From positions 1 through 5,970 of the forward strand of contig CAIMDR010000746.1 of assembly GCA_903839795.1 (NCBI GenBank): a DNA stretch of 5,970 nucleotides. Reading direction: 5' to 3'. The notes under the pieces are model-generated. The model was not told where the DNA came from. It did not search any database and saw nothing but the letters and a program-made list of their open reading frames with translations. Below, one piece after another: positions 1 through 5,959 of this stretch (position 1 is its first letter; every line of letters starts with the position of its first letter). The position numbers were made by a program, and so were the translations under genes. This DNA comes from an uncultured Methylococcaceae bacterium. Its GTDB lineage: Bacteria > Pseudomonadota > Gammaproteobacteria > Methylococcales > Methylomonadaceae.

Positions 1-1047
1 AGCTTGCTCTAAACGAGTAACCATGCCTTCTTCACCGGCACGTTGCCAAACGCGTGGGTCGTAGTATTTTTTGTTAGGTTTATCGTCACCATCCGGGTTA
101 CCGATTTGACCTTGTAAATAAGCTTCATTTTTCTTGTAAAAATTCATGATTCCTTCCCATGTAGCCCATTGGGTATCGGTATCAATGTTCATTTTTACAA
201 CGCCGTAGCTAATTGATTCTTTGATTTCTGCAGCAGATGAACCTGAACCACCGTGGAAAACAAAGTTTAATGTATTTGCAGGTATACCGTATTTTTCAGA
301 CACATATTTTTGTGAATTGTCTAAAATGGCAGGAGTTAATTTAACGTTACCCGGCTTATAAACACCATGTACGTTACCAAACGACGCTGCAATAGTAAAA
401 CGATGACTGATTTTGCTTAATTCTTCATAAGCATAAGCAACATCTTCCGGCTGTGTGTACAATAAGGAATGATCCATATCGGTGTTATCAACGCCATCTT
501 CTTCACCGCCTGTAACACCCAGTTCGATTTCAAGTGTCATGTCCATTTTGGACATACGCGCTAAATAGTGACCGCAAATTTCGATATTTTCTTGCAGACT
601 TTCTTCAGACAAATCCAACATGTGCGAGCTGAATAAAGGCTTGCCTGTTGCAGCAAAATGTTTTTCGCCAGCATCCAACAAGCCATCAATCCAAGGTAAT
701 AATTTTTTTGCTGCGTGGTCTGTATGTAAAATAACCGGTACACCGTAAGCTTCTGCCATCAGGTGAACATGTTGAGCGCCTGAAATAGCACCTAAAACAG
801 CAGTTTGCTGTCCTTCCAATTTAAGGCCTTTACCACCAACAAATTGAGCGCCGCCGTTAGAGAATTGAATCACTACCGGTGATTTTACTTTAGCCGCTGC
901 TTCTAATACCGCATTAATTGAATCGGTATTGATAACATTAACAGCCGGCATTGCAAATTTGTTTTCTTTACAAATTGCGAAGATTTTTTGAACATCTTCA
1001 CCAGTTACAACGCCTGGTTTAACTACATCTAAAATTTTTTGTGACAT
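1..1047 (-). CDS. fba: Class II fructose-bisphosphate aldolase, C-terminus cut by window edge
   Basis: Reversible aldol cleavage of fructose 1,6-bisphosphate to dihydroxyacetone phosphate and glyceraldehyde 3-phosphate, in the cytoplasm. I translated 349 codons from ATG at 1047 to the edge with no stop. The product aligns by eye almost end to end with E. coli FbaA (359 residues), so only about 10 C-terminal residues are missing. Visible landmarks are HTDH at 108-111 (catalytic Asp and zinc ligand His), the GGEEDG loop at 180-185, zinc ligands His227 (in FGNVHGVY) and His265 (in FHGGSGS), and the phosphate-binding NIDTD at 287-291. This is the FbaA type rather than the shorter class II type common in Calvin-cycle operons. 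An AGGA ribosome binding site (1055-1058) lies 7 bases before the ATG. It follows tal in the same direction after 102 bases. With tkt and tal it supplies the C3/C6 exchange of pentose regeneration. Identity is very secure; the pathway role is inferred. Confidence 0.97.
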   Translation of the reverse strand, partial: MSQKILDVVKPGVVTGEDVQKIFAICKENKFAMPAVNVINTDSINAVLEAAAKVKSPVVIQFSNGGAQFVGGKGLKLEGQQTAVLGAISGAQHVHLMAEAYGVPVILHTDHAAKKLLPWIDGLLDAGEKHFAATGKPLFSSHMLDLSEESLQENIEICGHYLARMSKMDMTLEIELGVTGGEEDGVDNTDMDHSLLYTQPEDVAYAYEELSKISHRFTIAASFGNVHGVYKPGNVKLTPAILDNSQKYVSEKYGIPANTLNFVFHGGSGSSAAEIKESISYGVVKMNIDTDTQWATWEGIMNFYKKNEAYLQGQIGNPDGDDKPNKKYYDPRVWQRAGEEGMVTRLEQA

Positions 1048-1094
1048 TTATAAATCCTGTTTCAGTCGATTACGTAGAAGCTTGTAAAGTCGAA

Positions 1095-1138
1095 GCCATT
1101 CGGATGTCATTCAATAAAACAATGTTCTTCCGAATGGC
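1095..1138 (-). other. Stem-loop between tal and fba
   Basis: A perfect 10-bp inverted repeat (GCCATTCGGA at 1095-1104, TCCGAATGGC at 1129-1138) encloses a 24-base loop, inside which CATT (1108-1111) and AATG (1121-1124) can pair further. It starts 11 bases past the tal stop codon. On the transcribed minus strand the sequence after it is not U-rich (about TTCGACTTTACAAG), so it is not a classic intrinsic terminator. It could be a 3'-end stabiliser, a processing site or a weak attenuator that lowers fba relative to tal. The six T residues at 1146-1151 lie on the other side and would only serve plus-strand transcription. Confidence 0.45.
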
Positions 1139-1149
1139 CTGGAACTTTT

Positions 1150-2136
1150 TTAACCTTCGAGGCTAGCCAAACGCGCTGCAAGAAGTTCTTCAAGTGCTTC
1201 CAACGCTTTCGCGAAACCACTGATACCTTCAGCCAGCTTATCGTTAGCCATACGGTTTTCAACGTGCATACTGTCAAAAGTCGCTTTATCAATGGATAAT
1301 TTTTCAATTGACAATTTAGCTGCGTTTTCTGGATCCAGCTTACGTGGCAATTCGCCTTCTGTGGCTTGTAATTCAGCCAATAATGAAGGAGCGATAGTTA
1401 ATAAATCACTACCGGCTAATTCTGTAATTTCACCTACGTTACGGAAGCTGGCACCCATTACTTCGGTTTTGTAACCAAATTTTTTGTAATAGTTGTAAAT
1501 TTCAGTCACTGAAACCACACCTGGATCTTCTGCGGGTTCGTAAGAATCACGGCCGGTATCTTTCTTGTACCAATCAAGAATACGTCCAACAAAAGGAGAA
1601 ATCAGGGTAATGCCGTTTTCAGCACAAGCAATTGCTTGGTGAAGACCGAACAATAAAGTCAGGTTACAGTGAATGCCTTCTTTTTCAAGAACGGCAGCCG
1701 CTTGAATACCTTCCCAAGTTGCAGCAATTTTAATTAATACGCGTTCACGAGTCACACCAGCCGCTTCGTATTGCGCAATCAATTCACGGCCTTTGGCTAT
1801 GGTAGCTTCAGTGTCAAAAGAAAGACGTGCATCAACTTCTGTTGAAACGCGACCTGGAATGATTTCAAGAATCTTAAGACCAAAAGAAACAGCAAGACGA
1901 TCAAAAGCAAGGGAAACCACTTCCGCCGCTGAAGCCGCTTGTCCTAAACTGGTTCTGGCTGCTTTCAGCGTGTCATCAACAATACCTTGGTATTGTGGCA
2001 TTTGTGCCGCTGCGGTAATTAAAGATGGATTAGTCGTTGCATCACGAGGTTTGAAAGTTTCAATAGCCTGGATGTCGCCAGTATCCGCAACAACAACAGT
2101 GACTTCTTTGAGTTGTTCTAGTAAATTTTTTCCCAT
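1150..2136 (-). CDS. tal: Transaldolase (TalB-type, class I)
   Basis: Transfers a dihydroxyacetone unit between sedoheptulose 7-phosphate/glyceraldehyde 3-phosphate and erythrose 4-phosphate/fructose 6-phosphate in the cytoplasm, through a Schiff base. The 328-residue product has the full set of family residues: Asp18 in VVADTGD, the DATTNPSLI block at 32-40, Glu100 in [10 protein letters not shown], the Schiff-base Lys136 in [11 protein letters not shown], Thr160 in CNLTLLFG and Ser180/Arg185 in ISPFVGRI. These match E. coli TalB Asp17, Glu96, Lys132, Thr156, Ser176 and Arg181. It is about 11 residues longer than E. coli TalB (317), with most of the excess an Ala/Leu/Glu-rich C-terminal tail. 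The ATG at 2136 is supported by AAAGG (2145-2149) 8 bases upstream and by the N-terminus aligning with TalB. It probably has its own promoter in the 207-base upstream gap and may continue into fba. Confidence 0.98.
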   Translation of the reverse strand: MGKNLLEQLKEVTVVVADTGDIQAIETFKPRDATTNPSLITAAAQMPQYQGIVDDTLKAARTSLGQAASAAEVVSLAFDRLAVSFGLKILEIIPGRVSTEVDARLSFDTEATIAKGRELIAQYEAAGVTRERVLIKIAATWEGIQAAAVLEKEGIHCNLTLLFGLHQAIACAENGITLISPFVGRILDWYKKDTGRDSYEPAEDPGVVSVTEIYNYYKKFGYKTEVMGASFRNVGEITELAGSDLLTIAPSLLAELQATEGELPRKLDPENAAKLSIEKLSIDKATFDSMHVENRMANDKLAEGISGFAKALEALEELLAARLASLEG

Positions 2137-2157
2137 AAGAGGTGCCTTTATATATTA

Positions 2158-2186
2158 ATTAAAAAATTTGAATATTCGCGCGTCAT
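2158..2186 (-). promoter_or_regulatory. Candidate sigma-70 promoter for tal
   Basis: On the minus strand, ATGACG (2181-2186, 4/6 match to the -35 consensus) lies exactly 17 bases before TTTAAT (2158-2163, 5/6 match to the -10), in a strongly AT-rich stretch just before tal. The predicted start would be near 2151, leaving a leader of only about 15 bases with the AAAGG ribosome binding site close to its 5' end, which is short. AT-rich DNA gives such matches by chance, so this is tentative. A promoter somewhere between 2137 and 2276 is likely if the stem-loop at 2277-2334 ends the upstream transcript. Confidence 0.3.
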
Positions 2187-2276
2187 CATTAAATACTGCG
2201 GCGAATGCATGAATTTAGAAGTTGACAGAAACATGACCGACCCAAGCAATCTGGCATAAACCTATTCCCATAAAGG

Positions 2277-2334
2277 GAGAAACAGAATCATCAGTCCGTG
2301 TTATCAGGAACACGCTAACTGAGTTCTGTTTCTC
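2277..2334 (-). terminator. Long composite stem-loop after the repeat-protein pair, possible terminator
   Basis: Three nested perfect inverted repeats stack into one long hairpin: GAGAAACAGAA (2277-2287) with TTCTGTTTCTC (2324-2334), TCAGT (2291-2295) with ACTGA (2318-2322), and CGTGTT (2297-2302) with AACACG (2309-2314), around a 6-base loop. That is 22 pairs with small internal loops. It begins 9 bases past the stop codon of the repeat protein ending at 2344, the usual place for a transcript end. The sequence that follows on the minus strand (TCCCTTTATGGG) has only a weak U run, and it can form its own small hairpin. It may therefore be an mRNA 3'-end stabiliser or a dispersed repeat element rather than a strong intrinsic terminator. 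Confidence 0.5.
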
Positions 2335-2343
2335 AGAGATTTA

Positions 2344-3135
2344 TCAACCTTGGTGACGCATGTACTTTTCAACACCCGTTTCAGTGGCAACGGGTTTTTG
2401 TTTTTCAACCAAAGCTTGTCTTACCATGTATTTGGCAACCCGACTAATCTGTGGCAGACTGGCCTGATCCTGTAGATACTTGGCAACTCCGGTTGGGCCT
2501 ACCTGCTGCTTAACCTGTTTGGCGGATAAAGCCGTCAAAGCGGCTTGTTTTGCCAAGTACTTGGCAACTCTACTAGGTTGTGGCAAACTTTCCTGACGTT
2601 GCAAATACTTGGCAACTCCAGATACCTCTACTTCAGCATGCTTTACTTGTGAAGCAGAAAAAGCAGCTTGTTTTGCCAGATATTTGGCAACTTTACTGGG
2701 TTGCGGCAAACTAGCCTGGTGTTTCAGGTATTTTGCTACACCACTCAGTCCTGGTGCTTCTTTTTTATTTTTTAAATATTTTTCAACGCCGGTTACTTCA
2801 AGCTCACCCGATGACTGCTTTTTCTGTTTTTCAGCAATAGACTGTCTAAGCAAATACTTGGACACACCACTGGTCGGAAACTGGTCACGACTTTCTAAAT
2901 ATCTGGCAACGCCACTCACTAATTTAGCAGGCTCCAGGCTTACTTGTTCTTGCGCCTTTATGCCAGCCAAATGATCCAGATACTTCGCAACCCCGGTAAG
3001 TCCACTCGCATCTCTTGAGTAAACAGGATAATCCGTCTTAACTTCTTCAACTTCCTCAATTTTTGGTCGTTTCATGAAAAAGAACAGTCCGGCAACTGCC
3101 GGAAAAAACAAACCATTCAAGTTATTCTGGCTCAT
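2344..3135 (-). CDS. Membrane-anchored protein with eleven [S/T]xVxKY[L/M] repeats, function unknown
   Basis: I do not recognise this 263-residue protein. Residues 8-21 form a short hydrophobic, Phe-rich segment followed by KRPK, so the predicted topology is an N-terminal membrane anchor with the rest in the cytoplasm. An acidic stretch (EEVEEV, 27-32) follows. From residue 47 to the end there are eleven copies of a short motif, starting at 47, 74, 89, 115, 131, 147, 172, 188, 215, 231 and 253. Consensus is [S/T]-[G/K/R]-V-[A/S/E]-[K/R]-Y-[L/M], usually followed by xxQ or a basic residue. The last five pairable copies sit in larger units of about 41-43 residues. Linkers are Gln/Lys/Ser/Ala-rich and look flexible; the protein has no Cys or Trp. 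The ATG at 3135 has GGGGA (3142-3146) 7 bases upstream, inside the end of the preceding gene, which suggests translational coupling. Its neighbour shares the motif and the terminal copy. A multivalent binding scaffold is a reasonable guess, not a shown function. Confidence 0.85.
   Translation of the reverse strand: MSQNNLNGLFFPAVAGLFFFMKRPKIEEVEEVKTDYPVYSRDASGLTGVAKYLDHLAGIKAQEQVSLEPAKLVSGVARYLESRDQFPTSGVSKYLLRQSIAEKQKKQSSGELEVTGVEKYLKNKKEAPGLSGVAKYLKHQASLPQPSKVAKYLAKQAAFSASQVKHAEVEVSGVAKYLQRQESLPQPSRVAKYLAKQAALTALSAKQVKQQVGPTGVAKYLQDQASLPQISRVAKYMVRQALVEKQKPVATETGVEKYMRHQG
2380..2745 (-). repeat. Three tandem 38-43-residue units, each with a G-type and an R/K-type motif
   Basis: Residues 131-171, 172-214 and 215-252 align as three higher-order units. 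Each starts with [S/T]GVAKYL, continues through a linker with SLPQPS or SLPQIS, and reaches S[K/R]VAKY[L/M] exactly 16 residues after the first motif, followed by a Lys/Gln/Ala-rich spacer. The fixed 16-residue offset within units, against more variable spacers between them (41 and 43 residues), suggests that the pair is the functional module. Synonymous differences between the units argue against a very recent duplication. Confidence 0.85.
2550..2567. repeat. Perfect 18-bp DNA palindrome inside a VAKYLAK motif
   Basis: TTGCCAAGTACTTGGCAA reads the same on both strands and encodes most of a VAKYLAK copy. Related, imperfect palindromes occur where the same peptide recurs, for example near 2673-2690 and in the neighbouring gene near 3217-3234. 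The symmetry follows naturally from GCC AAG TAC TTG GCA codons. It also explains why an antisense frame reads a similar KYL-containing pattern. It could form a hairpin in the mRNA; there is no evidence for protein binding. Confidence 0.6.
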
Positions 3136-3138
3136 TGA

Positions 3139-3825
3139 TTATCCCCGGTCGCGCATGTACTTTTCAACTCCAGTTGCTGCTTTCGCTGACGTTGTTTTTT
3201 GTGACGCGGCCTGTTTTGCCATGTACTTGGCAACACCAGTTGCTGATGCAGATTTAACGCGCGTTTCCAGATACCTTGAAACACCAGTGCCCGATACTCT
3301 ATTCAAGTATTTAGCGACACCCGTAGTGAGTGCATAAGATGTTTTAACAGGTTGCTGAGTTGACGTTTTTTTCTGTACGGCAGGAGTGCTTCGTATTTTG
3401 AAGAAATAAAATCCAGCCAAGGCAAGAGCAATCAAACCTATCAGATAACTCGTCATAGATGACGACTCTTCACTACTTTCGGTAGCTTCAGTAGCACTTA
3501 CACTTTCAACTGGTTTTGAAGCAACTTCTTTCTTGGATTCAGGTACCTTAACAGACTCGATGTGTTTGTATTTGGGATCATGGTACAAAACTTCTGGTTT
3601 GAAGTCAGCAGCAGGATATTTTTCATCATGAACAATTGTAGCAGGTTCACTTGAGACTACCTTTGAAGCAGTTGTTTTTGGACTATTCTTGGCGATATAA
3701 TCGCTGTTTTGGTATAGCACTTCCGGCTGGAAGTCTGCGGCAGGATATTGTTGATCTGCACCGGCAACGGTACTTGCCAAAAGCAATACCGCAAATGCAC
3801 CACTGGTCAAATTATTCTTTTTCAC
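3139..3825 (-). CDS. Exported single-pass membrane protein with YPAADF duplication and four KY[L/M] motifs, function unknown
   Basis: I do not recognise this protein, 228 residues from the start chosen here. It has a signal peptide (basic MKKNN, hydrophobic core, likely cleavage after ATVAGA-like residues near 23). A predicted periplasmic region of about 100 residues follows, carrying YPAADFQPEVLY at 27-38 and YPAADFKPEVLY at 70-81, then a Ser/Glu-rich stretch. One membrane helix at about 126-142 is followed by the basic KIR, which places the tail in the cytoplasm. The tail has four motif copies (TGVAKYL 168, TGVSRYL 180, TGVAKYM 196, TGVEKYM 218) and ends MRDRG, nearly matching the C-terminus of the downstream protein (MRHQG). 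No Cys or Trp is present. The longer reading frame opens at GTG 3834, but AGGTGA (3831-3836) overlaps that codon and sits 5 bases before a second in-frame GTG at 3825, which I take as the start. The next gene begins 3 bases after the stop. Confidence 0.85.
   Translation of the reverse strand: MKKNNLTSGAFAVLLLASTVAGADQQYPAADFQPEVLYQNSDYIAKNSPKTTASKVVSSEPATIVHDEKYPAADFKPEVLYHDPKYKHIESVKVPESKKEVASKPVESVSATEATESSEESSSMTSYLIGLIALALAGFYFFKIRSTPAVQKKTSTQQPVKTSYALTTGVAKYLNRVSGTGVSRYLETRVKSASATGVAKYMAKQAASQKTTSAKAATGVEKYMRDRG
3142..3146 (-). promoter_or_regulatory. Ribosome binding site of the second repeat gene, inside the end of the first
   Basis: GGGGA on the minus strand lies within the last sense codons of the upstream gene. 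The stop codon TAA (3139-3141) and the ATG (3133-3135) follow within 13 bases. Ribosomes ending on the first gene would cover this site, so the two proteins are probably translationally coupled and made together. Confidence 0.6.
3142..3324 (-). repeat. Four-copy KY[L/M] motif array in the first repeat protein
   Basis: Residues 168-228 of the product contain TGVAKYLNRV, TGVSRYLETR, TGVAKYMAKQ and TGVEKYMRDR, at spacings of 12, 16 and 22 residues. All four are the TG type; the SK/SR type of the downstream gene is absent. The final copy reaches the extreme C-terminus, as it does in the downstream protein. Confidence 0.88.
3583..3747 (-). repeat. Duplicated YPAADFxPEVLY element, two copies 43 residues apart
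   Basis: The copies lie at 3712-3747 and 3583-3618 and encode YPAADFQPEVLY and YPAADFKPEVLY. Similarity continues loosely beyond, as QNSDYI against HDPKYK. Only one of the 12 residues differs, while several codons differ synonymously. The elements fall in the part predicted to be periplasmic, so they are likely a binding or structural motif outside the inner membrane. I know no family name for it. Confidence 0.85.
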
Positions 3826-3830
3826 GTTGT

Positions 3831-3836
3831 TCACCT
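3831..3836 (-). promoter_or_regulatory. Ribosome binding site deciding the GTG start at 3825
   Basis: AGGTGA on the minus strand ends 5 bases before the GTG at 3823-3825. The alternative upstream GTG (3832-3834) is part of this very sequence and has no purine-rich site at a suitable distance. The downstream start also gives a more typical signal peptide, opening with MKKNN. Confidence 0.65.
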
Positions 3837-3951
3837 AAAAGTCGGAAGAAGTGGATTAAGACCCCGACCTGATAGACGGCTATGCGCATCTAAAGATTGA
3901 GGTCTCTCTCCAAATATAATGTGTGTAACTACTCTATATTTCGTTTTAAAA
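3837..3951. other. Spacer between tkt and the repeat pair, no clear promoter or terminator
   Basis: This short gap holds a weak 5-bp stem (GTCGG 3841-3845 with CCGAC 3864-3868), a possible 5-bp long-range stem (AGACC 3859-3863 with GGTCT 3901-3905) and the palindrome ATGCGCAT (3882-3889). None is followed by a T run on the minus strand, and I found no convincing -35/-10 pair in that direction. Read-through from tkt into the repeat genes is therefore plausible, though a promoter of another class cannot be ruled out. Confidence 0.35.
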
Positions 3952-5946
3952 TTAAAGTACTGCTTCTACGTTCTTAACTACGTTCTCAACGGTGAAGCCA
4001 AACTCTTTGAAAAGCTGACCCGCTGGAGCAGACTCGCCGAAACGGTCGAGACCTACAATTTTACCGTTGGTACCTACGTACTTCCACCAACCATCAGTTA
4101 CACCAGCTTCTACAGCAACACGTTGAGTTACGGCAGAAGGCAATACTGATTCACGATAAGCGGCATCTTGAGCATCAAAGATGTTTGTGGACGGCATAGA
4201 AACAACACGAATTTTCTTACCGGCAGCGTTTAATTGCTCCGCAGCTTTCAGTGCCAATTCAACTTCCGAACCGGTAGCAATGATGATCGCTTCTGGTTGA
4301 CCATCACAGTCGCTCAGGATATAGCCACCACGTGAAATTGCCTCAATTTGTTGTTGAGTACGTGGCACATGAGGTAGATTCTGACGAGAAAAAACCAAAA
4401 TAGAAGGGCCATGTTGACGTTCAAACGCGGCTTTCCAAGATACTGTCGTTTCAACTGCATCGCAAGGACGCCAAACTTGGATGTTTGGAATCAAACGCAG
4501 TGTTGCGATTTGTTCAACCGGTTGATGAGTAGGACCGTCTTCACCCAGACCGATAGAGTCATGAGTATAAACAAAGATGGATCGAATCTTCATCAAAGAA
4601 GCCATACGCAACGCATTACGTGCATATTCCGAGAACATCAGAAAGGTCGCGCCAAAAGGAATTAATCCGCCATGCAGTGCGATACCGTTCATGATTGCAG
4701 ACATGCCAAACTCACGTACACCATAATTGATGTAATTAGCATCAGGCTTATCAGCACGCATGGGTCTGTAGCCAGTCCATTCGGTCATGTTGGAACAGCC
4801 CAAGTCAGCAGAACCACCAAAAATCTCAGGTAAAATCTTTGCAAAACCTTCAATGGCTGCCAGTGAAGATAGACGTGTAGCAGTTGTCTTGGCTTCAGCA
4901 TTAACCGAACTTACAAAAGCATCGGCATCAACTTTCCAGTTACTTGGCAAGTCACCCGCCATACGACGCTGATATTCAGCAGCTAATTCAGGATGTGCTG
5001 CTTGATAGGCTGCGAATTTCTCATTCCATTCGCTTTCAGCTTTTGTACCTTTTGCTTTAGCATCCCAACCCGCATAAACATCAGCAGGAATTACAAATGC
5101 TTCATGATCCCAGCCTAAAGCGGCTTTGGTCAGATTAATTTCGTCCTGACCTAATGCAGCTCCGTGACAGGCATGACTTCCCGCTTTGTTCGGTGAACCA
5201 AAACCAATAGTTGTTTTGCAACAAATCATGGTAGGTTTATCGGTCATGGCTTTAGCCAGTTGAATTGCTTTAGTTAGTGCAACATGATCGTGCCCATCAA
5301 CATCAGCGATTACATGCCAGCCATAAGCTTCAAAACGCATAGGCGTATTGTCAGTAAACCAGCCATCAACATGACCATCAATAGAAATACCATTGTCGTC
5401 CCAGAAGGCAATTAAATTACCTAATCCCAAGGTTCCTGCCAACGAGCACGCTTCGTGGGAAATACCTTCCATCAAACAACCATCACCTAAAAAGGTGTAG
5501 GTATGATGGTCAACAATTTTGTGTCCATCTCTGTTGAATTGAGCAGCCAATGCCTTTTCAGCAATTGCCATGCCCACTGCATTGGTAATACCTTGACCTA
5601 AAGGACCGGTCGTTGTTTCTACGCCTGGCGCATAACCATATTCTGGATGACCGGGTGTTTTAGAATGAAGTTGACGAAAGTTTTTCAGTTCTTCAATAGG
5701 TAAGTCGTAGCCAGTCAAGTGCAACAATGAATAAATCAACATCGAACCGTGACCATTTGAAAGCACGAAACGATCCCGATTTGACCATTGTGGATTGGTC
5801 GGATTGTGGCGCATAAAATCGTTCCACAAAACCTCGGCAATATCCGCCATTCCCATGGGGGCTCCGGGATGTCCAGAGTTTGCTTTTTGAACGGCATCCA
5901 TGCTCAAAGCGCGTATGGCGTTCGCTAATTCTCGGCGCGAAGTCAT
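3952..5946 (-). CDS. tkt: Transketolase
   Basis: Thiamine diphosphate enzyme that moves two-carbon ketol units between xylulose 5-phosphate and aldose phosphates (ribose 5-phosphate, erythrose 4-phosphate) in the cytoplasm; a key step of pentose regeneration. The 664-residue length equals that of E. coli TktA (663). Domain order is the pyrophosphate domain (about 1-320), pyrimidine domain (about 350-525) and C-terminal domain. Visible residues are His26 in SGHPG, His66 in SNGHGS, His100 in TPGHPE, the ThDP/metal motif GDG at 154-156 ending at Asn185, His258 in GSHACHG, the catalytic Glu412 in [16 protein letters not shown] with His474, and Arg521 in SRQNL. No key residue is missing. The ATG at 5946 is preceded by AAAGGAGAA. 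Its promoter lies outside the window. It is the first gene seen of a same-strand run with two repeat proteins, tal and fba; a RuMP or other pentose-cycle role is inferred from that context. Confidence 0.98.
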   Translation of the reverse strand: MTSRRELANAIRALSMDAVQKANSGHPGAPMGMADIAEVLWNDFMRHNPTNPQWSNRDRFVLSNGHGSMLIYSLLHLTGYDLPIEELKNFRQLHSKTPGHPEYGYAPGVETTTGPLGQGITNAVGMAIAEKALAAQFNRDGHKIVDHHTYTFLGDGCLMEGISHEACSLAGTLGLGNLIAFWDDNGISIDGHVDGWFTDNTPMRFEAYGWHVIADVDGHDHVALTKAIQLAKAMTDKPTMICCKTTIGFGSPNKAGSHACHGAALGQDEINLTKAALGWDHEAFVIPADVYAGWDAKAKGTKAESEWNEKFAAYQAAHPELAAEYQRRMAGDLPSNWKVDADAFVSSVNAEAKTTATRLSSLAAIEGFAKILPEIFGGSADLGCSNMTEWTGYRPMRADKPDANYINYGVREFGMSAIMNGIALHGGLIPFGATFLMFSEYARNALRMASLMKIRSIFVYTHDSIGLGEDGPTHQPVEQIATLRLIPNIQVWRPCDAVETTVSWKAAFERQHGPSILVFSRQNLPHVPRTQQQIEAISRGGYILSDCDGQPEAIIIATGSEVELALKAAEQLNAAGKKIRVVSMPSTNIFDAQDAAYRESVLPSAVTQRVAVEAGVTDGWWKYVGTNGKIVGLDRFGESAPAGQLFKEFGFTVENVVKNVEAVL

Positions 5947-5950
5947 ATTA

Positions 5951-5959
5951 TTCTCCTTT
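5951..5959 (-). promoter_or_regulatory. Strong ribosome binding site of tkt
   Basis: AAAGGAGAA on the minus strand, with the GGAG core 7 bases before the ATG, is close to the ideal anti-Shine-Dalgarno match and the strongest site in the window. High translation fits a central-metabolism enzyme. Confidence 0.75.

Larger units (their letters stand above)
2347..2997 (-). repeat. Eleven-copy KY[L/M] motif array within the second repeat protein
   Basis: Motif cores in order are TGVAKYL, SGVARYL, SGVSKYL, TGVEKYL, SGVAKYL, SKVAKYL, SGVAKYL, SRVAKYL, TGVAKYL, SRVAKYM and TGVEKYM. Val and Tyr are invariant, the residue before Tyr is always Lys or Arg, and the residue after it is always Leu or Met. 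Spacing is irregular in the first four copies (27, 15 and 26 residues) and regular afterwards. Near-identical copies use different codons, for example AAA TAT CTG against AAG TAC TTG for Lys-Tyr-Leu, so the peptide rather than the DNA appears to be conserved. Confidence 0.9.

Noticed and set aside
561..743. Minus-strand frame of 60 codons inside fba
   Set aside because: It is out of frame within the aldolase coding sequence, which translates without interruption through this stretch.
1107..1307. Minus-strand frame of 66 codons over the end of tal and the spacer
   Set aside because: Most of it overlaps the conserved tal reading frame in another frame and it has no family resemblance.
1793..2158. 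Plus-strand open frame of 121 codons opposite the start of tal
   Set aside because: It lies antisense to a certain transaldolase gene, has no recognisable domain, and its length is explained by the codon bias of the sense gene.
2222..2227. TTGACA on the plus strand, a perfect -35 hexamer
   Set aside because: At 17 bases downstream there is only AGCAAT, a poor -10, and no plus-strand gene follows.
2380..2997. Regularly spaced DNA repeats resembling a CRISPR array
   Set aside because: The repeats keep one open reading frame, vary at synonymous positions and have unequal spacing, so they are protein repeats.
2609..3337. Plus-strand open frames at 2609-2974 and 3074-3337 with repeated KYLATP-like peptides
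   Set aside because: They are mirror readings of the near-palindromic repeat codons on the minus strand. The minus frames have the better ribosome binding sites, a signal peptide or anchor, and tight operon spacing.
3915..3920. TATAAT on the plus strand, a perfect -10 hexamer
   Set aside because: No acceptable -35 lies 16-18 bases upstream and it would transcribe antisense into tkt; such hexamers are expected in AT-rich spacers.
3919..4665. Plus-strand frames at 3919-4149 and 4411-4665
   Set aside because: They are antisense to the conserved C-terminal half of transketolase and show no protein-like pattern.
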